Origin: Pseudomonas paralactis
GTDB lineage: Bacteria > Pseudomonadota > Gammaproteobacteria > Pseudomonadales > Pseudomonadaceae
Direction: 5' to 3'
Length of the DNA stretch: 64,000 nt
Assembly (NCBI RefSeq): GCF_001439735.1
Contig: NZ_JYLN01000002.1
Location: 744,001 to 808,000 of the forward strand
Shown here in pieces: positions 30,993 through 42,799 of the stretch; the first letter of the stretch is position 1; every line of letters starts with the position of its first letter. The notes under the pieces were generated by a model, which was not told the origin of the DNA, ran no database searches, and saw nothing but the letters and a program-made list of their open reading frames with translations. Both the position numbers and the translations under genes were made by a program.

Positions 30993-32891
30993 TTAGATCG
31001 CGCCGCGCTGACGCAACAACTCCAGCACTTGCTTGACACTGTCTTCCAGCGACAAGGCCTGGGTGTCGATCACCAGGTCGGCATTCAACGGCACGTCGTA
31101 CGGGAAGGACTCGCCAGGGATGTTATCCCCACCGGCTGCATACAACCCTTGCGGATCACGCTCGGCACATACCAGCGGCGACGCCTGCACGTAGACGGTC
31201 AGCAGGCGATCGCTGCCGATCAGCGCCTTGGCCTGTTCGCGGCCTTCGGCATCAGGAGCAACGAAGGCTGCCAGGGTCAGCAAGCCAGCTTCGTTGAACT
31301 GACGCGCCACATGAGCCGCACGGCGCCAGTTTTCGGTACGCCCGGCACGGTCCTGCGGCAACCCTTTGTTCAGGTCGTGACGCAGGTTCTGGCCGTCCAG
31401 TACGAACACCGCCCGGCCCATGTCGAACAGCTTGCGCTCAACCGCATAGGCCAACGTGCTTTTGCCGGCGCCCGACAAGCCGCTGAACAACACGGTAGCC
31501 GGCTGCTGGCCGAAACGCAGGGCACGTTCTTCAGTGGCCACGTGTGCCAATTTATCGTGCTGCGCTGCCCCGCCCTGGCTGGTCGGTGGCGCGATGATCA
31601 TGCCGGCGGCCACGGTGCCGTTGGTCAAACGGTCGATGACGATAAAGGCACCGGTCGTGCGATTGCTGTCATAGCCATCCAAGGCAATGGCGGCATCAAG
31701 GCTGACCTTGACCCGGCCAATTTCGTTGAGCTGCAGCGAACTCGCCGGGCCTTCGGCCAGGGTGTTCACGTCCACGCGATGCACGATGCTGGTGATGGAA
31801 CCCGGCACGTAGCTGGTAGCGCGCTTGATGTCGTACTTCTTGCCCGGCAGCATCGGCTCTTCAGCCATCCACACCAGCATGGCGTCGAACGCATCGGTCA
31901 CTTGCGGCACATTGTCGGCATGCACCAACAGGTCGCCACGGGAGATATCAATCTCGTCTTCCATGGTCAGGGTTACGGCCTGACCCGGGCCTGCGTGCTC
32001 CAGCTCACCTTCAAAGGTGACGATGGACTTGACCCGGCTGCGCTTGCGCGACGGCAGCACCACGACTTCGTCGCCCTTGTGCACAATGCCGCTGGCAAGA
32101 GTGCCGGCAAACCCACGGAAGTTCAGGTTCGGGCGGTTGACGTACTGCACCGGGAAACGCAGGTCGGTGTAGTTGCGGTCGTTGGCGATCTCGACAGTCT
32201 CCAAGATCTCCATCAGCGACTGGCCGGTGTACCAGGGCGAACGCTCGCTCTTGTTCACCACATTGTCGCCCTTGAGCGCCGACATCGGCACGAAAGCCAA
32301 CGTGCTTGGCTTGAACGCGATGCCTTCGGCGAACTTCAGGTAATCGGCCTTGATCGACTCGAATACGCTTTGGTCAAAGCCGTTGATGTCCATCTTGTTG
32401 ATGGCCACCACGATGTGTTTGATGCCCAGCAACGAGGCAATAAAGCTGTGGCGACGGGTCTGGGTCTGCACGCCGTAGCGGGCGTCGATCAGGATGATCG
32501 CCAGGTCACAGGTGGACGCACCAGTGGCCATGTTGCGGGTGTACTGCTCATGGCCGGGGGTATCGGCGATGATGAACTTGCGCTTGGCGGTGGAGAAGTA
32601 GCGGTAGGCAACATCAATGGTGATGCCCTGTTCACGCTCGGCCTGCAGGCCATCGACCAGCAACGCCAGGTCGATGTCATCGCCGGTGGTGCCGGACTTT
32701 TTCGAGTCTCGGGTAATGGCTTCCAGATGATCTTCGTAGATCATCTTGGAGTCGTGCAGCAGGCGCCCGATCAGGGTGCTCTTGCCGTCATCGACGTTGC
32801 CGCAGGTCAGGAAGCGCAACATCTCTTTGCGCTCGTGCTGGCCCAGGTAGGCGAGGATGTCCTCGCTGATCAAATCAGATACGTGCGACAT
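30993..32891 (-). CDS. cysNC: Sulfate adenylyltransferase GTPase subunit fused to APS kinase
   Basis: 632 residues. The N-terminal CysN elongation-factor-like GTPase has GNVDDGKS at residues 31–38, DTPGHEQY and NKMD. The C-terminal CysC APS kinase has its P-loop GLSGAGKS at 471–478. With CysD it activates sulfate to APS and then PAPS. The fusion is common in Pseudomonas. It is ten bases downstream of cysD, in one leftward operon. Confidence 0.97.
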   Translation of the reverse strand: MSHVSDLISEDILAYLGQHERKEMLRFLTCGNVDDGKSTLIGRLLHDSKMIYEDHLEAITRDSKKSGTTGDDIDLALLVDGLQAEREQGITIDVAYRYFSTAKRKFIIADTPGHEQYTRNMATGASTCDLAIILIDARYGVQTQTRRHSFIASLLGIKHIVVAINKMDINGFDQSVFESIKADYLKFAEGIAFKPSTLAFVPMSALKGDNVVNKSERSPWYTGQSLMEILETVEIANDRNYTDLRFPVQYVNRPNLNFRGFAGTLASGIVHKGDEVVVLPSRKRSRVKSIVTFEGELEHAGPGQAVTLTMEDEIDISRGDLLVHADNVPQVTDAFDAMLVWMAEEPMLPGKKYDIKRATSYVPGSITSIVHRVDVNTLAEGPASSLQLNEIGRVKVSLDAAIALDGYDSNRTTGAFIVIDRLTNGTVAAGMIIAPPTSQGGAAQHDKLAHVATEERALRFGQQPATVLFSGLSGAGKSTLAYAVERKLFDMGRAVFVLDGQNLRHDLNKGLPQDRAGRTENWRRAAHVARQFNEAGLLTLAAFVAPDAEGREQAKALIGSDRLLTVYVQASPLVCAERDPQGLYAAGGDNIPGESFPYDVPLNADLVIDTQALSLEDSVKQVLELLRQRGAI

Positions 32892-32900
32892 GACAGCCCC

Positions 32901-33818
32901 TTAGAAATAACCCTGACGTTTTTTGTCTTCCATCGAGCCTGCACCATCGTGGTCGATGACACGGCCCTGGCGCTCGGAAGTTCGCGTCAGGAGCATTTCC
33001 TGAATGATGTCCGTCAGCGTCTCGGCTTCGGACTCCACCGCGCCCGTCAACGGGTAGCAGCCGAGGGTACGGAAACGGACTTTCTTTTTGACGATGCGGG
33101 CTTTGTCTTCGTCGGAAAGATGTTCGAGGATGCGGTCGTCGTCGATCATGATCAACGTGCCGTTCTTCTCGATCACGTCGCGCTCGGCGGCGAAGTACAG
33201 CGGCACAATCGGGATACCTTCCAGGTAGATGTACTGCCAGATGTCCAGCTCGGTCCAGTTGGACAGCGGGAACACGCGGATCGACTCGCCCTTGTTGACG
33301 TTGCCGTTGTAGACGTTCCACAGCTCCGGGCGCTGGTTCTTCGGGTCCCAGCGGTGCTTGCTGTCGCGGAACGAGTACACGCGCTCTTTGGCACGGGACT
33401 TCTCTTCATCGCGACGGGCGCCGCCGAACGCTGCGTCGAAACCATGCTTGTCCAGCGCCTGCTTGAGGCCTTCGGTCTTCATGATATCGGTGTGTTTGGC
33501 ACTGCCGTGGGTGAAGGGGTTGATACCCTGCGCCACGCCGTCCGGGTTGACGTGAGTGATCAGGTCCAGGCCAAGCTCTTCGACCATTTTGTCGCGGAAC
33601 TTGTACATTTCCTGGAATTTCCAGCGCGTGTCGACGTGCATCACAGGGAACGGCAGCTTGCCCGGGAAGAAAGCCTTGCGCGCCAGGTGCAGCATCACGG
33701 CGGAGTCTTTACCGATCGAGTAGAGCATCACCGGGTTGTCGAACTCGGCGGCGACCTCGCGGATGATGTGGATGCTTTCCGCCTCCAGCTGTTTCAGATG
33801 CGTCAGTTTGTCGACCAT
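32901..33818 (-). CDS. cysD: Sulfate adenylyltransferase subunit 2
   Basis: 305 residues, PAPS-reductase-type ATP pyrophosphatase. The [19 protein letters not shown]-loop (SxGKDS) is near residue 35. [15 protein letters not shown] and the C-terminal [21 protein letters not shown] are typical. It forms the heterodimer with CysN and catalyses adenylyl transfer from ATP to sulfate. Confidence 0.97.
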   Translation of the reverse strand: MVDKLTHLKQLEAESIHIIREVAAEFDNPVMLYSIGKDSAVMLHLARKAFFPGKLPFPVMHVDTRWKFQEMYKFRDKMVEELGLDLITHVNPDGVAQGINPFTHGSAKHTDIMKTEGLKQALDKHGFDAAFGGARRDEEKSRAKERVYSFRDSKHRWDPKNQRPELWNVYNGNVNKGESIRVFPLSNWTELDIWQYIYLEGIPIVPLYFAAERDVIEKNGTLIMIDDDRILEHLSDEDKARIVKKKVRFRTLGCYPLTGAVESEAETLTDIIQEMLLTRTSERQGRVIDHDGAGSMEDKKRQGYF

Positions 33819-33963
33819 GGTTACTCACGGAAAAACGATCTTATGGACGGCCAGGCGGGCCGTGTTCGAGCGGGGCATGCTAGCACAGCACCTTCTTCTA
33901 TTCAGGGCGCCTTCTAGATCGAAACGGTATATGAATATACCCCCGGGTTTGGGCGCTCGGACA

Positions 33964-34067
33964 CTTGTAGGAGCGAGCTTGCTCGCGAAGATCGTTAACG
34001 ATAACGCGGGCATTCTGGATGAACGCGGCGCTCTCGGTTTTTTCGCGAGCAAGCTCGCTCCTACAAG
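33964..34067. repeat. REPIN (TAGGAGCGAGCTTGCTCGCG family), copy 2
   Basis: 104 bases with arms CTTGTAGGAGCGAGCTTGC and its inverse. The centre again includes ATCGTTAACGAT, shared with copy 1, so the two copies are close relatives. It lies between cysD and the Nif3-like gene. Confidence 0.9.
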
Positions 34068-34076
34068 GGAGAGCCA

Positions 34077-34835
34077 TCAGATCGGGTTGGGGCAATCGAT
34101 AAATAAATGCTCCAGGGCAAAGCGCCGCGCCAGGTAGTCACCCAGCGCCTGCACCCCATAGCGCTCGGTGGCGTGATGACCGGCAGCAATGAAGCTGACG
34201 TCGTTTTCACGGGCGCTGTGGAAGGTCTGCTCGGAGGCCTCGCCGCTCAGGTACAGGTCGACTCCGGCGGCAATTGCCTGGTCGATATAGCCCTGGCCAC
34301 CTCCGGTGCACCAGCCGACGCGGCGGATCATCTGGCTGCCTTCGATCAGCAGCGGTTCGCGCCCCATCGCAGCCTGCACACGGCGGGCAAAATCACGCGG
34401 TGACAAGGGTTCGGCCAGCGACCCGACCAGCCCGACAATCTTGGGGTTGCTTGGGTCCAATGGGCCTTCGACGGTGATGTCCAGTTGCTTGGCCAACTGC
34501 ACGTTATTGCCCACCTCGGGGTGCAGGTCCAATGGCAGGTGGTAGGCCAACAGACTGATGTCGTGCTTGAGCAGGGTTTTCAGGCGGCGCTGCTTCATGC
34601 CGGTGATGCACGGCCTCTCACCCTTCCAAAAATAACCATGGTGTACCAGTATCAGGTCGGCCTTGGCTTCGGCAGCGGCGTCCAGCAGCGCCTGGCTTGC
34701 GGTCACGCCGCTGACGATGCGCATCACCTGCGGGCGGCCCTCGACCTGCAGGCCATTGGGGCAATAATCGGCGATTTTGGCACTGCCAAGGTAGCGGTCG
34801 GCTTCCTCGACGAGGGTGGTAAGGGGCACGGCCAT
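34077..34835 (-). CDS. Nif3-like dinuclear metal-centre protein (YbgI family)
   Basis: 252 residues, DUF34/NIF3 family. Metal ligands are in LILVHHGYFW (paired His, near residue 66), AYHLPLDLHPEVGNN and the late AGHHATER. Proposed roles include GTP cyclohydrolase-like or metal-insertion functions; none is proven. It stands divergent from algW, the arrangement found in P. aeruginosa. Confidence 0.9.
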   Translation of the reverse strand: MAVPLTTLVEEADRYLGSAKIADYCPNGLQVEGRPQVMRIVSGVTASQALLDAAAEAKADLILVHHGYFWKGERPCITGMKQRRLKTLLKHDISLLAYHLPLDLHPEVGNNVQLAKQLDITVEGPLDPSNPKIVGLVGSLAEPLSPRDFARRVQAAMGREPLLIEGSQMIRRVGWCTGGGQGYIDQAIAAGVDLYLSGEASEQTFHSARENDVSFIAAGHHATERYGVQALGDYLARRFALEHLFIDCPNPI

Positions 34836-34936
34836 AAAAGACTCCTAAATATCCGGTTCGCAGGCGTCGCAGCCTCGTATAATGCGCGACATTATGGGCG
34901 CTCGCCCGCCCCCTGCAACCTGTCAGGACTTACTTG

Positions 34937-36097
<1,161 letters not shown>

Positions 36098-36148
36098 CCG
36101 ATACGACCCAAGTGCCCGCTCGCGGGCACTGGCAAGTTTACGTTCGTA

Positions 36149-36167
36149 GCGACTCATTCTCATTAGG
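36149..36167 (-). promoter_or_regulatory. Candidate Fur box before the siderophore receptor
   Basis: Read on the minus strand, TAATGAGAATGAGT (36152–36165) matches 11 of 14 positions of the central Fur consensus TAATGATAATCATT. It lies 42 bases before the receptor ATG, and a TATATT -10 candidate at 36173–36178 places it over the -35 region, as expected for an iron-repressed gene. Confidence 0.65.
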
Positions 36168-36208
36168 CATGTTATATTGTTTCAATATCGCTATTGGAAC
36201 GCTCTCTC

Positions 36209-38305
36209 ATGCCGTCTCGAAAGTTTGTGCCCCTGGCCGGTCTGGCCCTGGGTTTGCTGCTCGACCCTGCCTACGCCGAAGACAACACCCTGGAACTGGA
36301 CACCATCAGCGTGACCTCGGAGGCGTATGAGTCGGCCACCGGCCCGGTCCAGGGCTATCGCGCCACGCGCTCGGCCAGTGCCACCAAGACCGATACCGCC
36401 CTGCGCGACATACCGCAATCGATCAGCGTGATCCCGGCCACGGTGCTCAAAGACCTGGGCAGTACCAGCGTGGAGCGCGCCCTGGACTTTGCCGGCGGCG
36501 TGTCCAAGCAAAACAACTTTGGTGGCCTGACCCTCTACGAATACAGCGTGCGCGGCTTCACCACGTCCGAGTTCTACCAGGACGGTTTCAGCGCCAACCG
36601 CGGTTACCCCAGTACGCCGGACACTGCGAATATCGAACGCATTGAAGTTCTCAAAGGCCCCGCCGCCAGCCTGTATGGGCGTGGCGATCCTGGCGGCACA
36701 GTGAATATCGTCACCAAGAAACCCCAGCCCGAAGCGTTCACTACCTTGCAAACCAGTGCCGGCAGTTGGGACCGCTACCGCACGGCGCTGGATGTGAATA
36801 CGCCGCTGGACAGCGAGGGACGCGTGCTGACGCGGGTGAACCTGGCCGTTGAAGACAACCACAGCTTTCGCGATCACGTAGACGCCAAGCGTGTATTCGT
36901 GGCGCCCTCGCTCAGTTGGCAGTTGAGCCCGGACACCCAGCTGTTGGTCGAAAGCGAATTCGTGCGCCACAGCTCCACCTTCGACCGGGGCATCGTCGCC
37001 GATACCGGCATGTCCCATTCCACCTTCCTCGGCGAGCCCAACGACGGCAATATTCGCAACCACAACAACCGCATCCAGGCCGCGCTGGAACATCACCTCA
37101 ACGACGCCTGGAAGCTGCGTCTGGCCAGTCACTACAAGCAGGGCAGCCTGTGGGGCGATGCGTCGGAAAGCCGTGCGTTGAATGGGGGTGGCCACACCGT
37201 CAACCGTCGCTATCGTGAGCGCTCCACCGGTTGGCATGACAGCATCACCCAGCTGGAACTGCGCGGGCTGTTCGATATCGGCAGCTGGCAGCATGAACTG
37301 CTGATCGGCACCGAATACGAGGATTACCGCAAAAAAGAACGCGTCACCACCATCGGCGGCAGTCGTTACCTCATCGATATCTACAACCCTGTCTACGGCC
37401 AGTCCAAACCCAACGGAGAACGCTCCGGCACCGATTTCTTCGAACAGACCAAAAGCCACGCGCTGAACCTGCAAGACCAGATCATTTTCACCGACCGCCT
37501 GCGCGGCATGATCGGTGCGCGTTTCGAGCACTTCGAACAGAGCACCGACAATTTCGCCCGCAACCACGCCAAGAGCCGCCAGACCCACGACGCCCTGACC
37601 CAACGCGCCGGCCTGCTCTATCAGCTCACGCCGCAAGTCGGGGTATTTGCCAACGCATCCACCTCGTTCAAGCCCAATAGCGGCCTGGATGCCGGCGGCA
37701 AATCCTTTAAGCCAGAAGAAGGCGTGGGCTATGAGGTGGGTATCAAAAGCGAGCTGTTTGACGAGCGCCTCAGCGCCACCCTGGCGGCCTTTCATATCGA
37801 AAAGGAAAACGTGCTGACCCTGGACCCGGCGACCAACACCGACCGCGCCATTGGCAAGGCCCGCAGCCAGGGCTTCGACCTGCAAGTGACCGGGCAAGTG
37901 ACCGACGCCCTGCGCGTGATCGGCGCGCTGGCCTACATCGACGCCGAAGTGACCAAGGGCGACAAAGCCATCCCCACGGGCAGCCGTATTCTCGGTGTCG
38001 CCAAGCGCAGCGGCAGCCTGTTGGGCGTGTACGAATTTCAGGATGGGATGTTGCGCGGTTCAGACGTAGGGGCGGCGTTTACTTATGTAGGGGACCGCTC
38101 CGGTGAAGCGGGCACAAGCTTCGAACTGCCTGCCTACCACACCGTGGATTTGCTGGCCCACTACAAGGCCACCAAGAATGTCACTGTGGGGCTGAACCTG
38201 AATAACCTGTTCGATGAGAAGTACTACGAGCGGTCCTACAGCAGGTACTGGGCCAACCCTGGTGAACCGCGCAACCTCACGGTCAGCTTGACCCTCAACC
38301 TCTGA
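36209..38305 (+). CDS. TonB-dependent siderophore receptor
   Basis: 698 residues. The signal peptide ends near AYA|EDN (residue 23). A TonB-box-like DTISVT follows, then the plug domain (DTALRDIPQSISVIPATVLKD … IERIEVLKGPAASLYGRGDPGGTVNIVTKKP) and a 22-strand barrel ending in the aromatic-rich NLTVSLTLNL. The plug sequence is of the ferrichrome/ferric-siderophore type. No siderophore synthesis or FecIR-type regulators lie next to it, so it may take up a foreign siderophore; the ligand is unknown. The start at 36209 (MPSRKF) gives a proper signal peptide. Confidence 0.92.
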   Translation: MPSRKFVPLAGLALGLLLDPAYAEDNTLELDTISVTSEAYESATGPVQGYRATRSASATKTDTALRDIPQSISVIPATVLKDLGSTSVERALDFAGGVSKQNNFGGLTLYEYSVRGFTTSEFYQDGFSANRGYPSTPDTANIERIEVLKGPAASLYGRGDPGGTVNIVTKKPQPEAFTTLQTSAGSWDRYRTALDVNTPLDSEGRVLTRVNLAVEDNHSFRDHVDAKRVFVAPSLSWQLSPDTQLLVESEFVRHSSTFDRGIVADTGMSHSTFLGEPNDGNIRNHNNRIQAALEHHLNDAWKLRLASHYKQGSLWGDASESRALNGGGHTVNRRYRERSTGWHDSITQLELRGLFDIGSWQHELLIGTEYEDYRKKERVTTIGGSRYLIDIYNPVYGQSKPNGERSGTDFFEQTKSHALNLQDQIIFTDRLRGMIGARFEHFEQSTDNFARNHAKSRQTHDALTQRAGLLYQLTPQVGVFANASTSFKPNSGLDAGGKSFKPEEGVGYEVGIKSELFDERLSATLAAFHIEKENVLTLDPATNTDRAIGKARSQGFDLQVTGQVTDALRVIGALAYIDAEVTKGDKAIPTGSRILGVAKRSGSLLGVYEFQDGMLRGSDVGAAFTYVGDRSGEAGTSFELPAYHTVDLLAHYKATKNVTVGLNLNNLFDEKYYERSYSRYWANPGEPRNLTVSLTLNL

Positions 38306-38317
38306 CAAACATAGGAC

Positions 38318-38353
38318 AAAATGTGGGAGGGGGCTTGCCCCCTCCCACATTTT
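38318..38353. repeat. REP-like palindrome (GTGGGAGGGGGCTTGC type), copy 2
   Basis: A 36-base perfect palindrome, AAAATGTGGGAGGGGGCTTG and complement, between the receptor gene and convergent hemH. It is the same core as at 7934–7961. With its T-run it should also work as a terminator. Confidence 0.8.
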
Positions 38354-38372
38354 GATCTTAATCCGGCCCGGG

Positions 38373-39398
38373 TTACAGCGTCGTCGGCGCCCGTTCGCAC
38401 AGGGTATTAAGGGCTGCCGCCCACTGCGGCTCATCATTCAGGCAAGGCACCAACACCAACTCCTCGCCCCCCGCTTCACGAAATTGCTCGCGACCGCGAT
38501 CACCAATTTCCTCCAGCGTCTCAATGCAATCGGCGACAAACGCAGGGCACATCACCAGCAGCTTCTTCACGCCTTGCTGGGCCAATGCCTCAAGGCGTGC
38601 CTCGGTGTAGGGTTCGATCCATTTGGCCCGGCCCAGGCGGGACTGGAACGCCACCGACCATTTACCCTCCGGCAAGCCCAGCCGCTCGGCTACGTCCCGC
38701 GCCACGCTGAAGCACTGCGCGCGATAACAGGTGGCAAGCACTTCAGGGGATGCGTTCTTGCAGCAGTCGGCATCCTTGAAGCAGTGCTGGCCCGTGGGGT
38801 CGAGCTTGGTCAGATGACGCTCAGGCAAGCCATGGAAACTGAGCAGCAAGTGATCGTAATCCTGCTCCACATAAGCGCGCGCACTCGCCGCCAGGGCATC
38901 GAGGTACTCGGGCTGGTCGTAAAAAGGCTGCAGGATCGAAAACTGAATACTCAGTTTCTTGTCGCGCACCACGCGCTTGGCTACTTCTATCACCGTGGTC
39001 ACGGTGCTGTCGGCAAACTGCGGATACAGCGGCGCCAGTGTCACCTTGCCGATACCCTGGGCGGCCAGCCGTGTCAGGGCGGTTTCCAGCGACGGCTCGC
39101 CATAACGCATCGCCAGCTCCACCGGGCCCTGGGTCCACTGAGCGGTCATTTGCTGCTGCAGGCGACGGCTCAGCACCACCAACGGCGAGCCCTCATCCCA
39201 CCAGATCGACGCATAGGCATGAGCAGACTGCTCCGGGCGCTTGATCAGGATCAGCGACACCAGCAAACGCCGCACCGGCCATGGCAGGTCGATCACATAA
39301 GGGTCCATCAGGAACTGATTGAGGTAGCTGCGCACATCGGCCACGGAGGTGGACTTTGGCGAGCCCAGGTTGACCAGTAACAACGCGTGATCGGTCAT
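38373..39398 (-). CDS. hemH: Ferrochelatase
   Basis: 341 residues. It inserts iron into protoporphyrin IX to make haem. [17 protein letters not shown] opens the protein, and the active-site [10 protein letters not shown] with the conserved His (near residue 190) and C-terminal [17 protein letters not shown] are visible. It is 14 bases downstream of the TIGR01777 gene, in the same direction, and could share its promoter region with the possible LitR box at 40452. Confidence 0.96.
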   Translation of the reverse strand: MTDHALLLVNLGSPKSTSVADVRSYLNQFLMDPYVIDLPWPVRRLLVSLILIKRPEQSAHAYASIWWDEGSPLVVLSRRLQQQMTAQWTQGPVELAMRYGEPSLETALTRLAAQGIGKVTLAPLYPQFADSTVTTVIEVAKRVVRDKKLSIQFSILQPFYDQPEYLDALAASARAYVEQDYDHLLLSFHGLPERHLTKLDPTGQHCFKDADCCKNASPEVLATCYRAQCFSVARDVAERLGLPEGKWSVAFQSRLGRAKWIEPYTEARLEALAQQGVKKLLVMCPAFVADCIETLEEIGDRGREQFREAGGEELVLVPCLNDEPQWAAALNTLCERAPTTL

Positions 39399-39412
39399 GC
39401 AACATCCTATCT

Positions 39413-40312
39413 TTAGAGGCGGCTGGACAGGTCGTCCAGAGCCGCACGCAACTCAGTGAACTGGAAAGTGAAACCCGCCGCCAGCAGTCGTTCAGGCAAG
39501 GCCTTCTGCCCGCCCAGCAACAAACCAGACAATTCGCCCAACCCAACCTTCAGTGCAAACGCCGGCATCGGCATGAATGCCGGGCGGTGCAACACCTGGC
39601 CGAGGGTCTTGGCAAACTCGCGATTGCGCACCGGGTGTGGCGCGCAGGCATTATAAGGACCGCTGGCGTCAGTCTTGTGCAGAAGAAAATCAATCAGGGC
39701 GATTTGATCCTTGATATGCACCCATGGCATCCACTGCCTACCCGTGCCGATCGGCCCGCCCAGTGCCAGTTTGAAGGGCAGCAACAGGCGCGACAAAAAG
39801 CCGCCCTCGGCCGCCAGTACCAACCCGGTCCGCACCAGCACCACGCGAACGCCCAAGGCTTCGGCACGCTGGGCGGTTTCTTCCCAGGCAATGCACAACT
39901 GGCTGGGGAAATCGTCCAGCACCGGGCCGCTGGCTTCGGTCAGTTCGCGCTCACCGCCGTCGCCGTACCAACCCACGGCGGAGCCGGAGATCAGTACCGG
40001 CGGTTTCTGCTCCAGGCTTTCGATCCAGGCCAGCAGGGTTTCGGTGAGGTTGATACGGCTGCTCCACAGCAATGCCTTGCGCTTGTGGGTCCAGGGCCGG
40101 TCGGCAATGGGCGCACCGGCCAGGTTGACCACCGCGTCCACCGCGCCAATCACCTCTTGCAAGCGACCCACCCCAAGTACCTGTTCGCCGCAGAGCCTGG
40201 CGACCGTTTCCGGTTGCCGGCTCCACACCGTCAGGCGATGGCCCTGGGCGAGCCAGTGTTGGCAGAGTTGACGACCAATCAGGCCGGTACCGCCGGTCAG
40301 CAAAATATGCAT
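39413..40312 (-). CDS. TIGR01777 epimerase-like protein (YfcH family)
   Basis: 299 residues, extended SDR superfamily. The NAD(P)-binding [10 protein letters not shown] is at residues 7–16, [18 protein letters not shown] near 65–82, and the C-terminal DUF1731 segment ([24 protein letters not shown]) is present. Substrate unknown. It is divergent from the renalase-like gene, and the 212-base gap carries TGTACA-type repeats. Confidence 0.9.
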   Translation of the reverse strand: MHILLTGGTGLIGRQLCQHWLAQGHRLTVWSRQPETVARLCGEQVLGVGRLQEVIGAVDAVVNLAGAPIADRPWTHKRKALLWSSRINLTETLLAWIESLEQKPPVLISGSAVGWYGDGGERELTEASGPVLDDFPSQLCIAWEETAQRAEALGVRVVLVRTGLVLAAEGGFLSRLLLPFKLALGGPIGTGRQWMPWVHIKDQIALIDFLLHKTDASGPYNACAPHPVRNREFAKTLGQVLHRPAFMPMPAFALKVGLGELSGLLLGGQKALPERLLAAGFTFQFTELRAALDDLSSRL

Positions 40313-40451
40313 GGGACTCTCCTCATGTAACGTTCGCCGCCGCTCACTGGTCTATTTTATAAGCAGGGATCAATTTGATAATCGAGCGTGACGCGCGTTA
40401 AAGCCTGAGCTTAACCATAGGTCACGCCACACAATCAGGCACGCCAAAACT

Positions 40452-40475
40452 TATACCAAAAAACAATATTGTACA
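40452..40475. promoter_or_regulatory. Candidate LitR-type operator, site 1
   Basis: TATACC, 12 bases, TGTACA. This fits the repeat T(G/A)TACA-N12-TGTACA reported for light-response promoters of P. putida (from memory) with one mismatch. A further TGTACC stands at 40497–40502. It lies 50 bases before the renalase-like gene and 140 bases before the divergent TIGR01777-hemH genes. Confidence 0.55.
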
Positions 40476-40494
40476 GCTATTGGTGTCGGCGTAG

Positions 40495-41723
<1,229 letters not shown>

Positions 41724-41751
41724 CGCTGCAGAAAAAACCTCTACAAACTAT

Positions 41752-41813
41752 TTGACTTGTACAACATCGAATCTATGATGAGGTTTAGTTGTACAAGTTT
41801 TATAACTTGTACA
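41752..41813 (+). promoter_or_regulatory. Promoter and candidate LitR-type operator of the photolyase operon
   Basis: A -35 TTGACT (41752–41757), 16 bases and -10 TATGAT (41774–41779). One TGTACA (41758–41763) abuts the -35 box. Two more at 41790–41795 and 41808–41813 are separated by exactly 12 bases, matching T(G/A)TACA-N12-TGTACA perfectly. Placement over the promoter and start point indicates repression, relieved by light in the P. putida model. Confidence 0.75.
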
Positions 41814-41836
41814 GGATTCTTGCAGAGGTTTTGGGT

Positions 41837-42796
41837 ATGTCCAGGAGTACAAAACCGAAGATCGCCATCAGCGCCTGCCTTCTTGGCGAGAACGTGCGCT
41901 TTAACGGCGGGCATAAACAGTCTCTGCTGTGCACCCAGACGCTCAGCGACTACTTCGACTTCGTGCCGTTGTGCCCTGAAGTCGCCATTGGCATGGGCAT
42001 CCCCCGCGAGCCAATCCGCCTGGTGGGTGACCCTGCGCAGCCACAAGCCGTTGGCACGGTAAACCGTGAACTCAACGTCACGCAGCCACTGCACGACTAC
42101 GGTCAGCAGATGGCCCAGGCACACACCGACCTGTGCGGCTATATCTTCATGCAAAAGTCGCCATCCTGCGGTCTGGAGCGGGTCAAGGTGTACCGCGCCA
42201 ACGGCACGCCCGTTGACGGTGGCGGGCGCGGCATTTATGCCCAGGCGTTTTGCGCACGCCACCCCAACCTGCCGGTGGAAGAAGACGGTCGGCTGAACGA
42301 CCCTGTGCTGCGGGAAAACTTCCTGACCCGTGTATTCGTGTACGCCACCTGGCAAAAATTGCTGGCCGAGGGGCTCACCCGCCACGGCCTGCTGACCTTC
42401 CACTCGCGCTACAAATACCTGCTGATGGCCCACAGCCCGGTGCATTACAAAAGCCTGGGTCACTTGCTCGGCAGCATGGGCAAGGACGTCGACCTCCAGG
42501 CTTTGGCCCATGGTTATTTCAGCGAGCTGATGGCGGGTTTGAAAAAGTGCGCCACGCGCGGCACCCACAGCAATGTACTGCAACACATCAGCGGCTATCT
42601 CAAGCAGGCCATCAGCGCCGATGACAAACAGGAAATGCAAACAGTGATCGGCCAGTACCGCCAGGGCATCGTACCGCTGGTGGTGCCACTGACCCTGCTC
42701 AAGCACCACTTTCGCCAACACCCGGATCGTTACATTGCGCAGCAGGCCTACCTGCAACCGCACCCGGAAAACCTCAGCCTGCGTAATGCGATATAA
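41837..42796 (+). CDS. DUF523 and DUF1722 protein (YbgA-like)
   Basis: 319 residues from the ATG at 41837, after an AGAGG ribosome site. The N-terminal DUF523 part has KIAISACLLGENVRFNGGHK, the conserved CPEV and SPSCG (possible iron-sulfur or metal cysteines). The C-terminal DUF1722 part begins near residue 190 (LTFHSRYKYLLMAHSPVHYKSLGHLLG). Related to E. coli YbgA, which sits beside phr. Recent structure-based work suggests a UV- or cluster-related role for the family, but I cannot support a reaction. First gene after the TGTACA promoter. Confidence 0.85.
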   Translation: MSRSTKPKIAISACLLGENVRFNGGHKQSLLCTQTLSDYFDFVPLCPEVAIGMGIPREPIRLVGDPAQPQAVGTVNRELNVTQPLHDYGQQMAQAHTDLCGYIFMQKSPSCGLERVKVYRANGTPVDGGGRGIYAQAFCARHPNLPVEEDGRLNDPVLRENFLTRVFVYATWQKLLAEGLTRHGLLTFHSRYKYLLMAHSPVHYKSLGHLLGSMGKDVDLQALAHGYFSELMAGLKKCATRGTHSNVLQHISGYLKQAISADDKQEMQTVIGQYRQGIVPLVVPLTLLKHHFRQHPDRYIAQQAYLQPHPENLSLRNAI

Positions 42797-42799
42797 CCC

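Noticed and set aside
31029-33917. 962-residue open frame on the plus strand across cysNC and cysD
   Set aside because: It is antisense to two well-recognised enzymes, has no family resemblance and arises from GC-rich codon bias. The same holds for the long antisense frames over clpB (8750–11164), ileS (21445–23589), pta (27730–29958) and the siderophore receptor (36191–37897).
33964-34067. CRISPR-like array from repeated palindromes
   Set aside because: The repeats are single REP doublets scattered kilobases apart, with no regularly spaced units and no cas genes.
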